From Acidobacteria bacterium AH-259-L09 (lineage in GTDB: Bacteria > Acidobacteriota > UBA6911 > RPQK01): 8,050 nucleotides of DNA. Below the pieces are notes generated by a model. That model saw only the letters and a program-made list of their open reading frames with translations. It had not been told where the DNA came from and searched no databases. Shown here one piece after another: positions 1-5,874 of the stretch (position 1 is its first letter; each line of letters starts with the position of its first letter). The position numbers were made by a program, and so were the translations under genes. The stretch covers positions 1 to 8,050 of the forward strand of contig JALLOL010000110.1 in the NCBI GenBank assembly GCA_027717875.1, in the 5' to 3' direction.

Positions 1-182
1 GTTAATGCAATCCGCGAAGATGGGTCGTGCATTTCTTACTAGAGCTGATATTCCTTAGCACAAGGAGTGAGCTAACGTTGGGCAGCCCGCCCGTTCGGCA
101 TACGGCGTGAACGCCGCGACGCAGACCTGCGCCTCCGTCCGGTCGGCAACCAGGGCAGGGACGGCACGCGCCTGCGCCAGCA
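1..182. other. Downstream flank of the broken phosphoesterase, with core-site-like bases
   Basis: I see no convincing gene here; the open frames crossing this stretch look like shadows. On the minus strand, positions 83-71 read GCCCAACGTTAGC. This places an RYYYAAC-type half site directly against a near-match to GTTRRRY. It lies about 100 bp past the phosphoesterase stop, roughly where the end of that cassette would be expected if the upstream attC at 973-1033 marks an array. No paired L''/L' stem is visible around it, so it is at best a collapsed or degenerate recombination site. Confidence 0.3.
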
Positions 183-934
183 CTACTCCTGCAGTTCGAC
201 TCTTGAATAGAGCGCAAGAATCTCGGTCTCCGATGGAGGTTGGAGGACGTTGCGTTGGGCAAAGTCGTTCGCTTGAGGATACGATGTCGACCGAATCCGC
301 GCCGCTGCCTTCGGAAGGTCGTACCGGGTGTGGCGAAGCACAACGTCCGGTTCCAGCAAGACCCAGTAGGCGCCGGGCTCCCCAAACGGCATGCCCACGC
401 TGCCAGCATTCACGATGCGCGTGGCGCCCACTGCGCGGTCGAACTGCATGTGTGGGTATGGCCGCAGACAACCAACGGCACGTCGAGGCCCCGGAAGATC
501 GGCACGAGGCAGTTCTCCGGGGTCAGGCGAGTAAAGATCTCGGTATCGCTGCGCGGGGTCGCGTGGCAGAACAGCACGTCGCCCAGCCCTGCAATCGCGA
601 TGCGAAGTGTCGGCGGCCAACTCGCAATTAGGCGCTCATCCGCTGGGTGAAGCTGCTCCGCGACCCATTGCACGGCTTCGCGAGCCTGTTCGGGAAGCAT
701 TCCCAGTTCGCGGCTCGCCATCTGCGCCAGCACGGCGGTCTCGCCGTTACCTCGAAGGAACTCAACTGGTGTACTGAGTCCCAGCAGGCACTCGAGCGTT
801 TCACGCGGCATCGGACCCGGGAGCACATCGCCTCCAACGACGACACGGTCCGTTCCTGCTCGGTGTATGTCCGCGAGCACAGCCTCCAGCGCGGGCAGGT
901 TGCCGTGAATGTCGTAGAGGGCCGCAATCCGCAT
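183..934 (-). pseudogene. Metallophosphoesterase (YfcE-like calcineurin superfamily), frameshifted
   Basis: The first frame starts at ATG 934 and shows the binuclear-metal phosphoesterase motifs in order: DIHGN (Asp8, His10), GGD (Asp36), RGNGE (Asn63), FCHATP (His124) and GHTH (His159, His161). It then drops out of frame at about 449-454, inside GHTH. The family C-terminus resumes in another frame (MQFDRAVGATRIVNAGSVG and onward) and stops at 183. Removing two bases from the CACACATG stretch restores one protein of about 249 residues, a normal length for this family. Intact members hydrolyse phosphodiesters or phosphomonoesters in the cytoplasm; the substrate cannot be read from sequence. 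The shift separates the metal-site motifs from the last third, so the product is probably inactive unless this is a sequencing error. The gene begins 39 bp past the attC site, as a cassette gene would. Confidence 0.85.
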
Positions 935-972
935 GTGATGCCAACCCGTCGAAAGATCGACTCCAGTTGTCT

Positions 973-1033
973 GCCTAACGTTTTGGGTTCAGCGGCGGCG
1001 CACAGCGCCGTCCGCTGCAACCGGTTGTTGGGC
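973..1033 (-). other. Integron attC recombination site
   Basis: Read on the minus strand, the site opens with GCCCAAC (R'', RYYYAAC) and closes with GTTAGGC (R', GTTRRRY), 61 bp in all. The two arms pair with a single G:T. Inside is a nested stem: GGTT/AACC, an unpaired G, CAGCGG/CCGCTG, an unpaired A, CGGCGC/GCGCCG, and a three-base TGT loop. Both extrahelical bases are on the 5' half and are separated by six bases. As I recall it, classical aadA-type attC sites have the same asymmetry. This fixes the orientation: the site belongs to the minus-strand VOC gene ending 15 bp upstream. An IntI-type recombinase would act on the folded single strand. No integrase gene is in the window. Confidence 0.85.
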
Positions 1034-1047
1034 GGCGCCATTGAACA

Positions 1048-1434
1048 TCACCGCCGAACCTCGCTCATAAGCGCAAGAAGGTTTCCGTCCGGATCGCGGA
1101 AAAAAGCCATCCACAATTCATGGTCCGGTAGTTTCGCTATGAGGTGAGGCTTTGCTTCAAAGAGAACGCCCCGTGCCGACAACGTTTCGAAAGCCGCATC
1201 GAGGTCGGGGACCTTGTAGTAGATGACTGAACTGTAATTCTCGGACTGGGCTTTGGCAGGAGCATCCAGCATCAGCCGGACACCGGCGCAGTCGAAGAAG
1301 CCAAGACCTGGTGGCGCCTGAAAGAGGAATCGCATTCCCAGAGTATCGCGGTAAAAGGTGATTGCCCGTTCGATATCGCCAACCGGGACGGCAATCTGCC
1401 CGATTTCAAAGTTGCTTGTCACAGAGTCGCTCAT
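1048..1434 (-). CDS. VOC-family (glyoxalase/bleomycin-resistance fold) protein, cassette-borne
   Basis: This is a 128-residue single-domain vicinal oxygen chelate protein. It shows the paired beta-alpha-beta-beta-beta layout: IGQIAVPVGDIERAITFYRD near residues 11-30, FFDCAGVRLML in the middle, and HELWMAFFRDPDGNLLALM near the end. Members bind a divalent metal and act as lyases, isomerases, dioxygenases or drug-binding proteins; the substrate cannot be named here. The usual first metal ligand (often His) is Gln13, while acidic candidates remain in HELW and near the C-terminus. The frame also opens at a TTG at 1470, but ATG 1434 has GGGAGGA about 8-9 bases upstream and is preferred. The attC site begins 15 bp after the stop, and GTTGGGC lies 31 bp before the start. 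Together these delimit a roughly 490-bp cassette. Confidence 0.88.
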   Translation of the reverse strand: MSDSVTSNFEIGQIAVPVGDIERAITFYRDTLGMRFLFQAPPGLGFFDCAGVRLMLDAPAKAQSENYSSVIYYKVPDLDAAFETLSARGVLFEAKPHLIAKLPDHELWMAFFRDPDGNLLALMSEVRR

Positions 1435-1464
1435 GAAGGGGTTCCTCCCGTGATGTATCACTCC

Positions 1465-1471
1465 GCCCAAC
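1465..1471 (-). other. GTTGGGC core site at the 5' boundary of the VOC cassette
   Basis: The minus strand reads GTTGGGC from 1471 to 1465, an exact GTTRRRY core. It sits just upstream of the VOC gene that carries a full attC at its other end, so it is where the cassette junction should be. Isolated matches to this degenerate core are expected by chance several times in a window this size, so the call rests on position. The preceding gene's own attC is not recognisable. GCCGAAC at 1515-1521 is a one-mismatch partner 57 bp away, but I see no stem between them. Confidence 0.5.
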
Positions 1472-1487
1472 TATTGCTTATGCGGCA

Positions 1488-1904
1488 CTAATACGACTGA
1501 TTGACCTCTCGTTTGTTCGGCTCGATCAGATCCCACAGGTTCCCGTATAAGTCTTCGAAAACAGCAACTGTCCCGTACGGCTCGCTTTTCGGATCCCTGA
1601 CGAACTTAATGCCGACCGAAAGCATCTCATTGTAGTCTCGCCAGAAGTCATCTGTACTGAGGAACAGGAAAACCCGGCCACCGGTCTGGCTTCCAATGTG
1701 TGCTTCTTGCTCTGGTGTTGATGCTCGGGCCAACAGAAGGTTCGTGCCGTTTGATCCCCGGGGAGCTACAACGACCCAACGCTTCTCCTGATCAGGCTGG
1801 TAGGTGTCTTCAACTAGCTGGAAGTGAAGCTTTTGGCAGAAGAAGTCGATGGCTTTGTCGTAGTCGCGAACAACCAGAGCGACATGAATAATCGATTGGT
1901 TCAT
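1488..1904 (-). CDS. VOC-family (glyoxalase-like) protein
   Basis: This is a 138-residue vicinal oxygen chelate protein, distinct from its neighbour. The N-terminal half begins IIHVALVVRDYDKAIDFF with His7 in the usual first metal-ligand position. The C-terminal half ends in VFEDLYGNLWDLIEP, with Glu117 and a later acidic residue as plausible ligands. Similar short proteins are annotated as glyoxalase/dioxygenase-like without a known substrate, and that is as far as the sequence goes. The start is ATG 1904, with only a weak GAAGG about 13 bases upstream, so translation signals are poor. It lies 53 bp before the next VOC gene on the same strand. It may be a second cassette gene, but no well-formed attC follows it. 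Confidence 0.83.
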   Translation of the reverse strand: MNQSIIHVALVVRDYDKAIDFFCQKLHFQLVEDTYQPDQEKRWVVVAPRGSNGTNLLLARASTPEQEAHIGSQTGGRVFLFLSTDDFWRDYNEMLSVGIKFVRDPKSEPYGTVAVFEDLYGNLWDLIEPNKREVNQSY

Positions 1905-2085
1905 AGTCGAGCATAGCCTTCAAGTTTACTACGCGACGAGTTTACGGGTGATGGTTCAACAACGCCTCCGAAATGTGAAGATCGGAGAAAAGCTCACTGG
2001 TCATAAAAACAGGAGAAGATCACGAAGGGAGTACAAGCAAATCGATTGTCGAGGGGTTGGAGCACCCGTTCGGGAGGTAGCTGTC
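1905..2085. other. Intergenic gap between the VOC gene and the pilin remnant
   Basis: No gene is supported here. Minus-strand GTTGAAC at 1960-1954 fits GTTRRRY, but it has no partner arm or stem and is not called as a recombination site. The stretch marks the change from the cassette-like genes to the pilin locus. I see no clear terminator for the pilin operon; the TTTTT run near 2004-2008 lacks a strong stem. Confidence 0.4.
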
Positions 2086-2175
2086 TTATGAGCGGGGGTC
2101 GGCACCGTTCCCACGGCACTCTCGCCGTCCCCTTTGAACTCTTTCGGCAATCGCACCGTTCACATCGGAGTTGAT
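2086..2175 (-). pseudogene. Remnant of a second pilX-like gene (3' end only)
   Basis: About 90 bp match the last 90 bp of the intact pilX-like gene (2862-2951), at roughly 77% by eye. The reading frame is kept: NSDVNGAIAERVQRG then RRECRGNGADPRS and TAA, against DSDVTGVITKRVQRG then WRECRGSGADPCS in the intact protein, with 20 of 28 residues the same. Many of the base differences are silent or conservative, so both copies were probably once coding. Upstream the similarity ends abruptly, and a TGA closes the frame at 2185-2187. There is no start codon or signal, so it is a relic. It lies 34 bp past the stop of the HAMP-like gene. Confidence 0.8.
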
Positions 2176-2208
2176 CTCGATTGATCATTGACATCTTCTC
2201 AAGTGGCG

Positions 2209-2703
2209 TTAGACTGTCAACTGGTGCTTCTGGGCTTCGACATCATTCCTTTCCGTCTCCAGCTGATCTTCAGCCACATCCGGCCCATTTAAAACCTCGT
2301 CAAACACCTCGGAAAACTCGTGAAAATAGTCCCTCCTCCGCAACTTGCAGCTCACGGGCTGGGTCGGACTGGTTCTCTTCGACTGAAGAGCACGCTCAAA
2401 ACGACGCAGCGGACCAAAAATCCGGTGGCTGAACTCGATGCTCGACCAGGCCACAAAGCCCAGAGAAAGAAGCAATACCCACCAATTGGTAAGACAGAAA
2501 CTCAGAAACTGGCTGAGTACGAGGCGCGACAGCTCCCAATCTCTGGCAAGCATCACTTTGGAAGTAGCATTCACCATGGTGAGAGCAAGAAAGACGAGAG
2601 GAAAGAGCAAAGCGTGAAGTGCAACCTCTACAGCAAAACGAGCTTGCTGCTTCTTATCGAGACAATACTGCCTGCGCCTCTCAGTTTGTATTTTCAAAAA
2701 CAT
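2209..2703 (-). CDS. Two-helix inner-membrane protein with HAMP-like segment
   Basis: This is a 164-residue protein. A basic start (TERRRQYCLDKKQQ) is followed by a hydrophobic helix at about residues 22-44, a short periplasmic loop of roughly 25 residues, and a second helix at about 71-88. Then comes IEFSHRIFGPLRRFERALQ, the classic opening of a HAMP linker, and a second amphipathic stretch (DYFHEFSEVFDEVL). It ends in a charged tail with no kinase, cyclase or chemotaxis signalling domain. Small HAMP-only proteins of this type occur in deltaproteobacterial genomes; their role is unknown to me, and a sensory or structural partner for the pilus is only inference from the context. A longer frame opens at 2760, but ATG 2703 follows AAGGAGG at good spacing and gives a sensible topology. 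Confidence 0.8.
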   Translation of the reverse strand: MFLKIQTERRRQYCLDKKQQARFAVEVALHALLFPLVFLALTMVNATSKVMLARDWELSRLVLSQFLSFCLTNWWVLLLSLGFVAWSSIEFSHRIFGPLRRFERALQSKRTSPTQPVSCKLRRRDYFHEFSEVFDEVLNGPDVAEDQLETERNDVEAQKHQLTV

Positions 2704-2861
2704 ACAAGTCCCTCCTCCTTGTTCTGTTAGCTTCGTAAGAATCGAGAAGCATAATTTCAACCGCCTCTTTCTCCGTGGCCATGGATGTCGCTGTCAACCC
2801 ACTCAGCTCATCTTCTTACATCGTCCAAGCGACGATTCATTCCTGAGTAAGGGGTAACCCT
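2704..2861. other. Gap between pilX-like and HAMP-like genes
   Basis: This 158-bp gap is much wider than the 3-5 bp gaps among the pilin genes. It holds the strong ribosome binding site of the HAMP-like gene (AAGGAGGAGGG just before 2703) and a ten-codon ORF starting near 2840 that I do not believe. I see no clear terminator, so read-through from the pilin operon is possible. Confidence 0.4.
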
Positions 2862-4268
2862 CTACGAGCAGGGGTCGGCTCCGCTGCCACGGCACTCCCG
2901 CCATCCCCTCTGAACCCTCTTGGTAATCACGCCCGTGACATCGGAGTCGATGGTCGGATTGCCGCTGATCTCCATGTATCCGCCAGATAGGCGTACCACG
3001 GGGTTTTCATCCCCTGGGTTCGGATAGTCCGTATCAGCATCGTCCAGAGCGATGATCTGTCCGCTGATGATCATGGCCGGGTTTCCCGAGATGCCGATTT
3101 GGTGTCTGGCATAGGCGACCCCTGTGATTTGCGGATTGCCGCCCAATTTATAATCGTGTCCGGTGACCACTGCATAAGAAACCCCTCCCGTTGTCAGATC
3201 CGCTTGAAACCAAGGGTTTCCCGAGATATCCATATAGCCTTCGGCAATCCACGTCAGGGACATGGCGGGTCCGCCTTCGCCGGGATTGCCCGAGCTGACG
3301 ATGGAACCCTCGGAATAGTAAGTCCCAGCGGGAGTGCTGTTGCTACCTAACTTCCATTCTTTTTTGCTGGCGTCGAACGACCAGCCACTCCAGGCTCCAC
3401 CCCCTTGAGGATTTCCTGCCTGATCGGTGATGGTCCCATCGTCGTGGAGGATCCAGTCGGCCAGGGGCTTGAGTGTTGTGGGATCGATATCGGGAATGGA
3501 AACAGAGGCCTCGCCTGGCCGCTTGTCCGGCGGGCTGTCAAACCCGCCTGCTCCTGCGCATCCTGGGCCAGTATCGGGATTTCCGCTTTCGTTGATGGAA
3601 CCCGTGCTGCTGTAGTACTGTTCAAAACACGGATCTCCGGAGATGTCGATATCGCCATTGGCGTGCACGGCCCCGCCATCCCCGATAATCGTGGGATCAC
3701 CATTGATTTTGAGATTGCCCTTGACCACAATGGCGGGCAGAGTAGAAACCAACAGGGACAATTCAACCGTGGCTTTTGCACCGTCTGCCCCAAAGCCGGT
3801 GGAAACAATCCTGACAAAACCATTGGCGTCGTTGTTCGGGTCAGTGTCGGGAAGATTGGGTGGGTCAGTCGTACTGGATTCATAAGCGTGGTCATCACAA
3901 ATACTGACTTCGTAGCGCCCTCCCCCAAAAGATAAGCCAGCGGACGGGATGGGATCGCTCGGGACTCCGCTCAATTCGTCCCCGTTGCAGGCCGTCCCGT
4001 CCCCTGCTTGAAGCAGAGTATCGAAGTTTGTTGTCCCATTGGCCTCGATCAGAGCTCTGCCATGTCCTAGACCAGACTCTGCTATATAGAAAGCTTCGCT
4101 CATCTGCCGCTCGTTCTTGGCGGCGGTCGTGGCCACAATGCCAATGGTTGTCAAGGCCAGACCCAGCACGGTAATCAACATCATGCCAAGAATAGCGGTG
4201 ACCAGTGCGACACCCTGCTCAGAGCGGTCCCGGGTCAGACACTGTTGGCGACGGAGCTTCTCGTACAT
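2862..4268 (-). CDS. pilX: PilX-like type IV pilus assembly protein with SGNP repeats
   Basis: This is a 468-residue protein. A basic leader is followed at about 18-45 by EQGVALVTAILGMMLITVLG, the PilX N-terminal signature, and then by AFYIAESGL near 59-67, typical of PilX/GspK-type minor pilins. The Glu5 of normal prepilins is replaced by Thr, as is common in this class. The rest is secreted: a Cys pair (94 and 124), then a long region from 185 to 440 with repeated SGNP-type turns, and a short basic Cys-containing tail. PilX-type proteins join the minor-pilin complex at the pilus tip and help to prime assembly. ATG 4268 follows AGGAGGG at good spacing and lies 3 bp past the pilW-like stop. 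It is far longer than classical PilX of pseudomonads, so the symbol refers to family and position, not proven equivalence. Confidence 0.85.
   Translation of the reverse strand: MYEKLRRQQCLTRDRSEQGVALVTAILGMMLITVLGLALTTIGIVATTAAKNERQMSEAFYIAESGLGHGRALIEANGTTNFDTLLQAGDGTACNGDELSGVPSDPIPSAGLSFGGGRYEVSICDDHAYESSTTDPPNLPDTDPNNDANGFVRIVSTGFGADGAKATVELSLLVSTLPAIVVKGNLKINGDPTIIGDGGAVHANGDIDISGDPCFEQYYSSTGSINESGNPDTGPGCAGAGGFDSPPDKRPGEASVSIPDIDPTTLKPLADWILHDDGTITDQAGNPQGGGAWSGWSFDASKKEWKLGSNSTPAGTYYSEGSIVSSGNPGEGGPAMSLTWIAEGYMDISGNPWFQADLTTGGVSYAVVTGHDYKLGGNPQITGVAYARHQIGISGNPAMIISGQIIALDDADTDYPNPGDENPVVRLSGGYMEISGNPTIDSDVTGVITKRVQRGWRECRGSGADPCS
2952..3710 (-). repeat. SGNP-type motif repeats within the pilX-like gene
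   Basis: About eight copies of a short motif of the form [YI]x[IL]-[SGN]G-[ND]P recur in the protein: LKINGDPTI (187-195), IDISGDPCF (207-215), INESGNPDT (225-233), SIVSSGNPG (322-330), YMDISGNPW (345-353), YKLGGNPQI (373-381), IGISGNPAM (391-399) and YMEISGNPT (431-439). Spacing ranges from 18 to about 97 residues. Short hydrophobic strands capped by a Gly-Asn-Pro turn suggest stacked beta-helix coils, which is an inference. The matching DNA stretches are similar but not identical, which points to old repeats rather than recent expansion. Confidence 0.7.
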
Positions 4269-4271
4269 GGT

Positions 4272-4877
4272 TTATTCCCTCCTGGCTCGCATGGTGGCAG
4301 ACGATTTGAAAACCATCGACGGCACATTGGGCACCTGGGTGCGCAATTCGATATCCACAAACGCAATATCCCCGTTGTTGCTGATCGGATCCGCGATGGG
4401 CACGTTGTCGGCATCACGGTAAGTAAAGGTCAGAGATTCGATGCTGTCCACGAACTCAACGGGGCTGGCGTCAAAGCTGGGCTCTTCCTTGTACAAGACG
4501 CCGTTGTTTGTGGTGAAAATGATATTGTCATAGCGGTCGGTTACGTCACCGTCCGCTGGATTCCAGTCACCCTGCAGCTGAATGCTATCCGCTTGGGTAT
4601 TGCCATCTGGGTCTGGCTCGATCGCGTCAAAGGTAATCCCTTGCGTATTATTGCCAGCCATTCGGATAAACCGCACCATGGTGTCCAGAGCCACACGCGC
4701 ATTGTTCTGGGCTTCGATTAGTTGCCGCTGCGACACATAATTATGTGCAACGACGATGATGCTTCCACCCAGGACGCCCAACATAATAGCCAGAAACGCC
4801 ACGACGATTAGCAGCTCGACCAGACTGAAACCTCCCATTGTTATCTGTGCCCGGGATTGAGTTTGAACAACCTGCAC
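4272..4877 (-). CDS. pilW: PilW-like minor pilin
   Basis: This is a 201-residue type IV prepilin. A 16-residue leader ending in Gly-Gly is followed by FSLVELLIVVAFLAIMLG, with cleavage expected between Gly16 and Phe17 and Glu at mature position 5. After the transmembrane helix, VSQRQLIEAQNNARVALDTM and FIRMAGNNTQGI are typical of PilW-class pilins. The remainder is a beta-rich periplasmic domain. Prepilin peptidase would cleave and methylate it, and it would then join the minor-pilin priming complex. The frame opens at GTG 4877, 5 bp after the pilV-like stop. An internal ATG at 4838 would leave only a Met-Gly-Gly leader and has no clear ribosome binding site, so GTG with translational coupling is preferred, though not certain. 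Confidence 0.85.
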   Translation of the reverse strand: MQVVQTQSRAQITMGGFSLVELLIVVAFLAIMLGVLGGSIIVVAHNYVSQRQLIEAQNNARVALDTMVRFIRMAGNNTQGITFDAIEPDPDGNTQADSIQLQGDWNPADGDVTDRYDNIIFTTNNGVLYKEEPSFDASPVEFVDSIESLTFTYRDADNVPIADPISNNGDIAFVDIELRTQVPNVPSMVFKSSATMRARRE

Positions 4878-4882
4878 GGTCC

Positions 4883-5287
4883 TCAGTTGCCCTCCAGAAG
4901 CAGATGAATTTCCACGGGAGCCAATTTTATGCCGGGATCGTTGGGTTCGACTCTAACCCTCACTTCGAGGGTGTTGGCCCGACCGTTGAGCACTTCCCAG
5001 CGTCGCACGAAGCCCTCGGTTTCATCGTAATGATTAGCGATATTGGTGGCCAAACTGCCGCCGATGGCCAGCTCGGGGGAATCGGGGTCAATCACCTGAA
5101 ATTGCTCTATTTTTTGCTTGGCCAGACCATTAGCCCGCGTGCTGTGACGCGACACGGTCTGCAGGTTGATGCCGTAAACAATCAGTAGGGCCACAGCCAT
5201 GACGCCCACTGCGGTAACCAGCATTGCAATCAGGACTTCTATCAAGCTGAGCCCACGCTGGCTGCGATCCTCGTAATTCATGGTCAT
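4883..5287 (-). CDS. pilV: PilV-like minor pilin
   Basis: This is a 134-residue type IV prepilin with leader MTMNYEDRSQRG and mature start LSLIEVLIAMLVTAVGVMA, with Glu5 in place. The sequence fits the PilV class: a short helix, then a small periplasmic domain with FVRRWEVLNG and alternating hydrophobic strands. It is a minor component helping pilus assembly in the inner membrane. Two in-frame ATGs exist, at 5287 and 5281. The upstream fimT-like stop ends 4 bp before the first. A weak GATGAG sits about 6 bases before the second, so either may be used. The tight spacing to both neighbours indicates a single operon. Confidence 0.85.
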   Translation of the reverse strand: MTMNYEDRSQRGLSLIEVLIAMLVTAVGVMAVALLIVYGINLQTVSRHSTRANGLAKQKIEQFQVIDPDSPELAIGGSLATNIANHYDETEGFVRRWEVLNGRANTLEVRVRVEPNDPGIKLAPVEIHLLLEGN

Positions 5288-5291
5288 CTCA

Positions 5292-5732
5292 TCAGTTGAT
5301 CGTCACCCGGCCCGTCGGTGAGATAGTGATATTCCTTAGGTCTCCGCTCCTATCACGTTTCAGTCGAATCGTCTCCGGTGCCGTGGTTGGCCAGCCCAGC
5401 GGGTCGAAGGTAATCTCGGGTGGAGTCGGCGGGGCCACAAAGCTGATGCCACTTGGCAGCGTCTGCGCAGCACCCACATTGACAGGTCCTCCATCCTCGT
5501 ATTGGACCTGAACCGTTCGTGCAGCGGTGTCAATGACCAGCTTCACGTTGCGATTGAGTTTGAGGGCATTGAGGCGTGCATCGCCCACCTTGGTATCGAT
5601 CACGGAGGCTGAAGTCTCGAGGCGAAATAACTCTATGCTTTCTGCAAAGAATGGCATTGCCGCTGAGCCCAAGATCAAGAGAATCAACACGACGAGGGAG
5701 ATCTCCACCAGGGTGAACCCACGTTCCTTCAT
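5292..5732 (-). CDS. fimT: FimT/GspH-like minor pseudopilin, first gene of the operon
   Basis: This is a 146-residue prepilin. MKERG is followed by FTLVEISLVVLILLILGSA, with cleavage after Gly5 and Glu at mature position 5. The rest matches the GspH/FimT domain: a DARLNALKLNRNV helix, then beta strands (KLVIDTAARTVQVQY, ITFDPLGWP) and a C-terminal ITISPTGRVTIN strand. FimT-type proteins sit in the minor-pilin set, and some FimT homologues bind DNA in natural transformation; whether this one does is unknown. The frame stays open to an ATG at 5819, but that would put about 29 charged residues before the leader. ATG 5732 gives a standard leader and has GGAGAGG about 10 bases upstream. It heads the series fimT-pilV-pilW-pilX. 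Confidence 0.85.
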   Translation of the reverse strand: MKERGFTLVEISLVVLILLILGSAAMPFFAESIELFRLETSASVIDTKVGDARLNALKLNRNVKLVIDTAARTVQVQYEDGGPVNVGAAQTLPSGISFVAPPTPPEITFDPLGWPTTAPETIRLKRDRSGDLRNITISPTGRVTIN

Positions 5733-5785
5733 TTTCCTATTGCCCTCTCCTATTTCGTCTCGCAAAAACAATTCCTTTAGTCCCC

Positions 5786-5819
5786 TGGTCCGATCACGCT
5801 TTGATCGAATGGTCTCCAT
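5786..5819 (-). repeat. Partial repeat of an internal fimT segment upstream of fimT
   Basis: Just before the fimT-like start, the minus strand encodes ETIRSKRDRTRGL. The intact gene encodes ETIRLKRDRSGDL near its 3' end (about 5340-5376). By eye, about 23 of 32 bases agree without gaps, and the frame is the same. It could be a decayed piece of another fimT copy or chance. Similarity does not clearly extend on either side. Confidence 0.4.
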
Positions 5820-5858
5820 GTGGTCTTGGTCACCGTTTATCTCGGCCCGATTGAGGAC

Positions 5859-5874
5859 GCTGGAGCCATACCAG
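5859..5874 (-). promoter_or_regulatory. Possible sigma-54 promoter for the minor-pilin operon
   Basis: The minus strand reads CTGGTATGGCTCCAGC, with GG and GC separated by exactly ten bases, the spacing of the -24/-12 elements. The flanks fit only in part: TGGTATG against TGGCACG, and AGC against TGC. It points towards fimT with a leader of roughly 115 bases. Pilin genes are often RpoN-dependent through PilR, which makes it plausible, but a single inexact match is weak evidence. Confidence 0.35.

Noticed and set aside
1954..1960. GTTGAAC on the minus strand as another integron core site
   Set aside because: It fits the degenerate core, but it has no partner arm or stem, and such matches are expected by chance about once per kb per strand.
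2181..2730. Plus-strand frames opposite the HAMP-like gene
   Set aside because: They are antisense to a gene with clear helices, HAMP motif and ribosome binding site, and they show no domain of their own.
5733..5819. N-terminal extension of fimT starting at ATG 5819
   Set aside because: It would place a long charged stretch ahead of the prepilin leader. ATG 5732 gives a standard leader and has a ribosome binding site.
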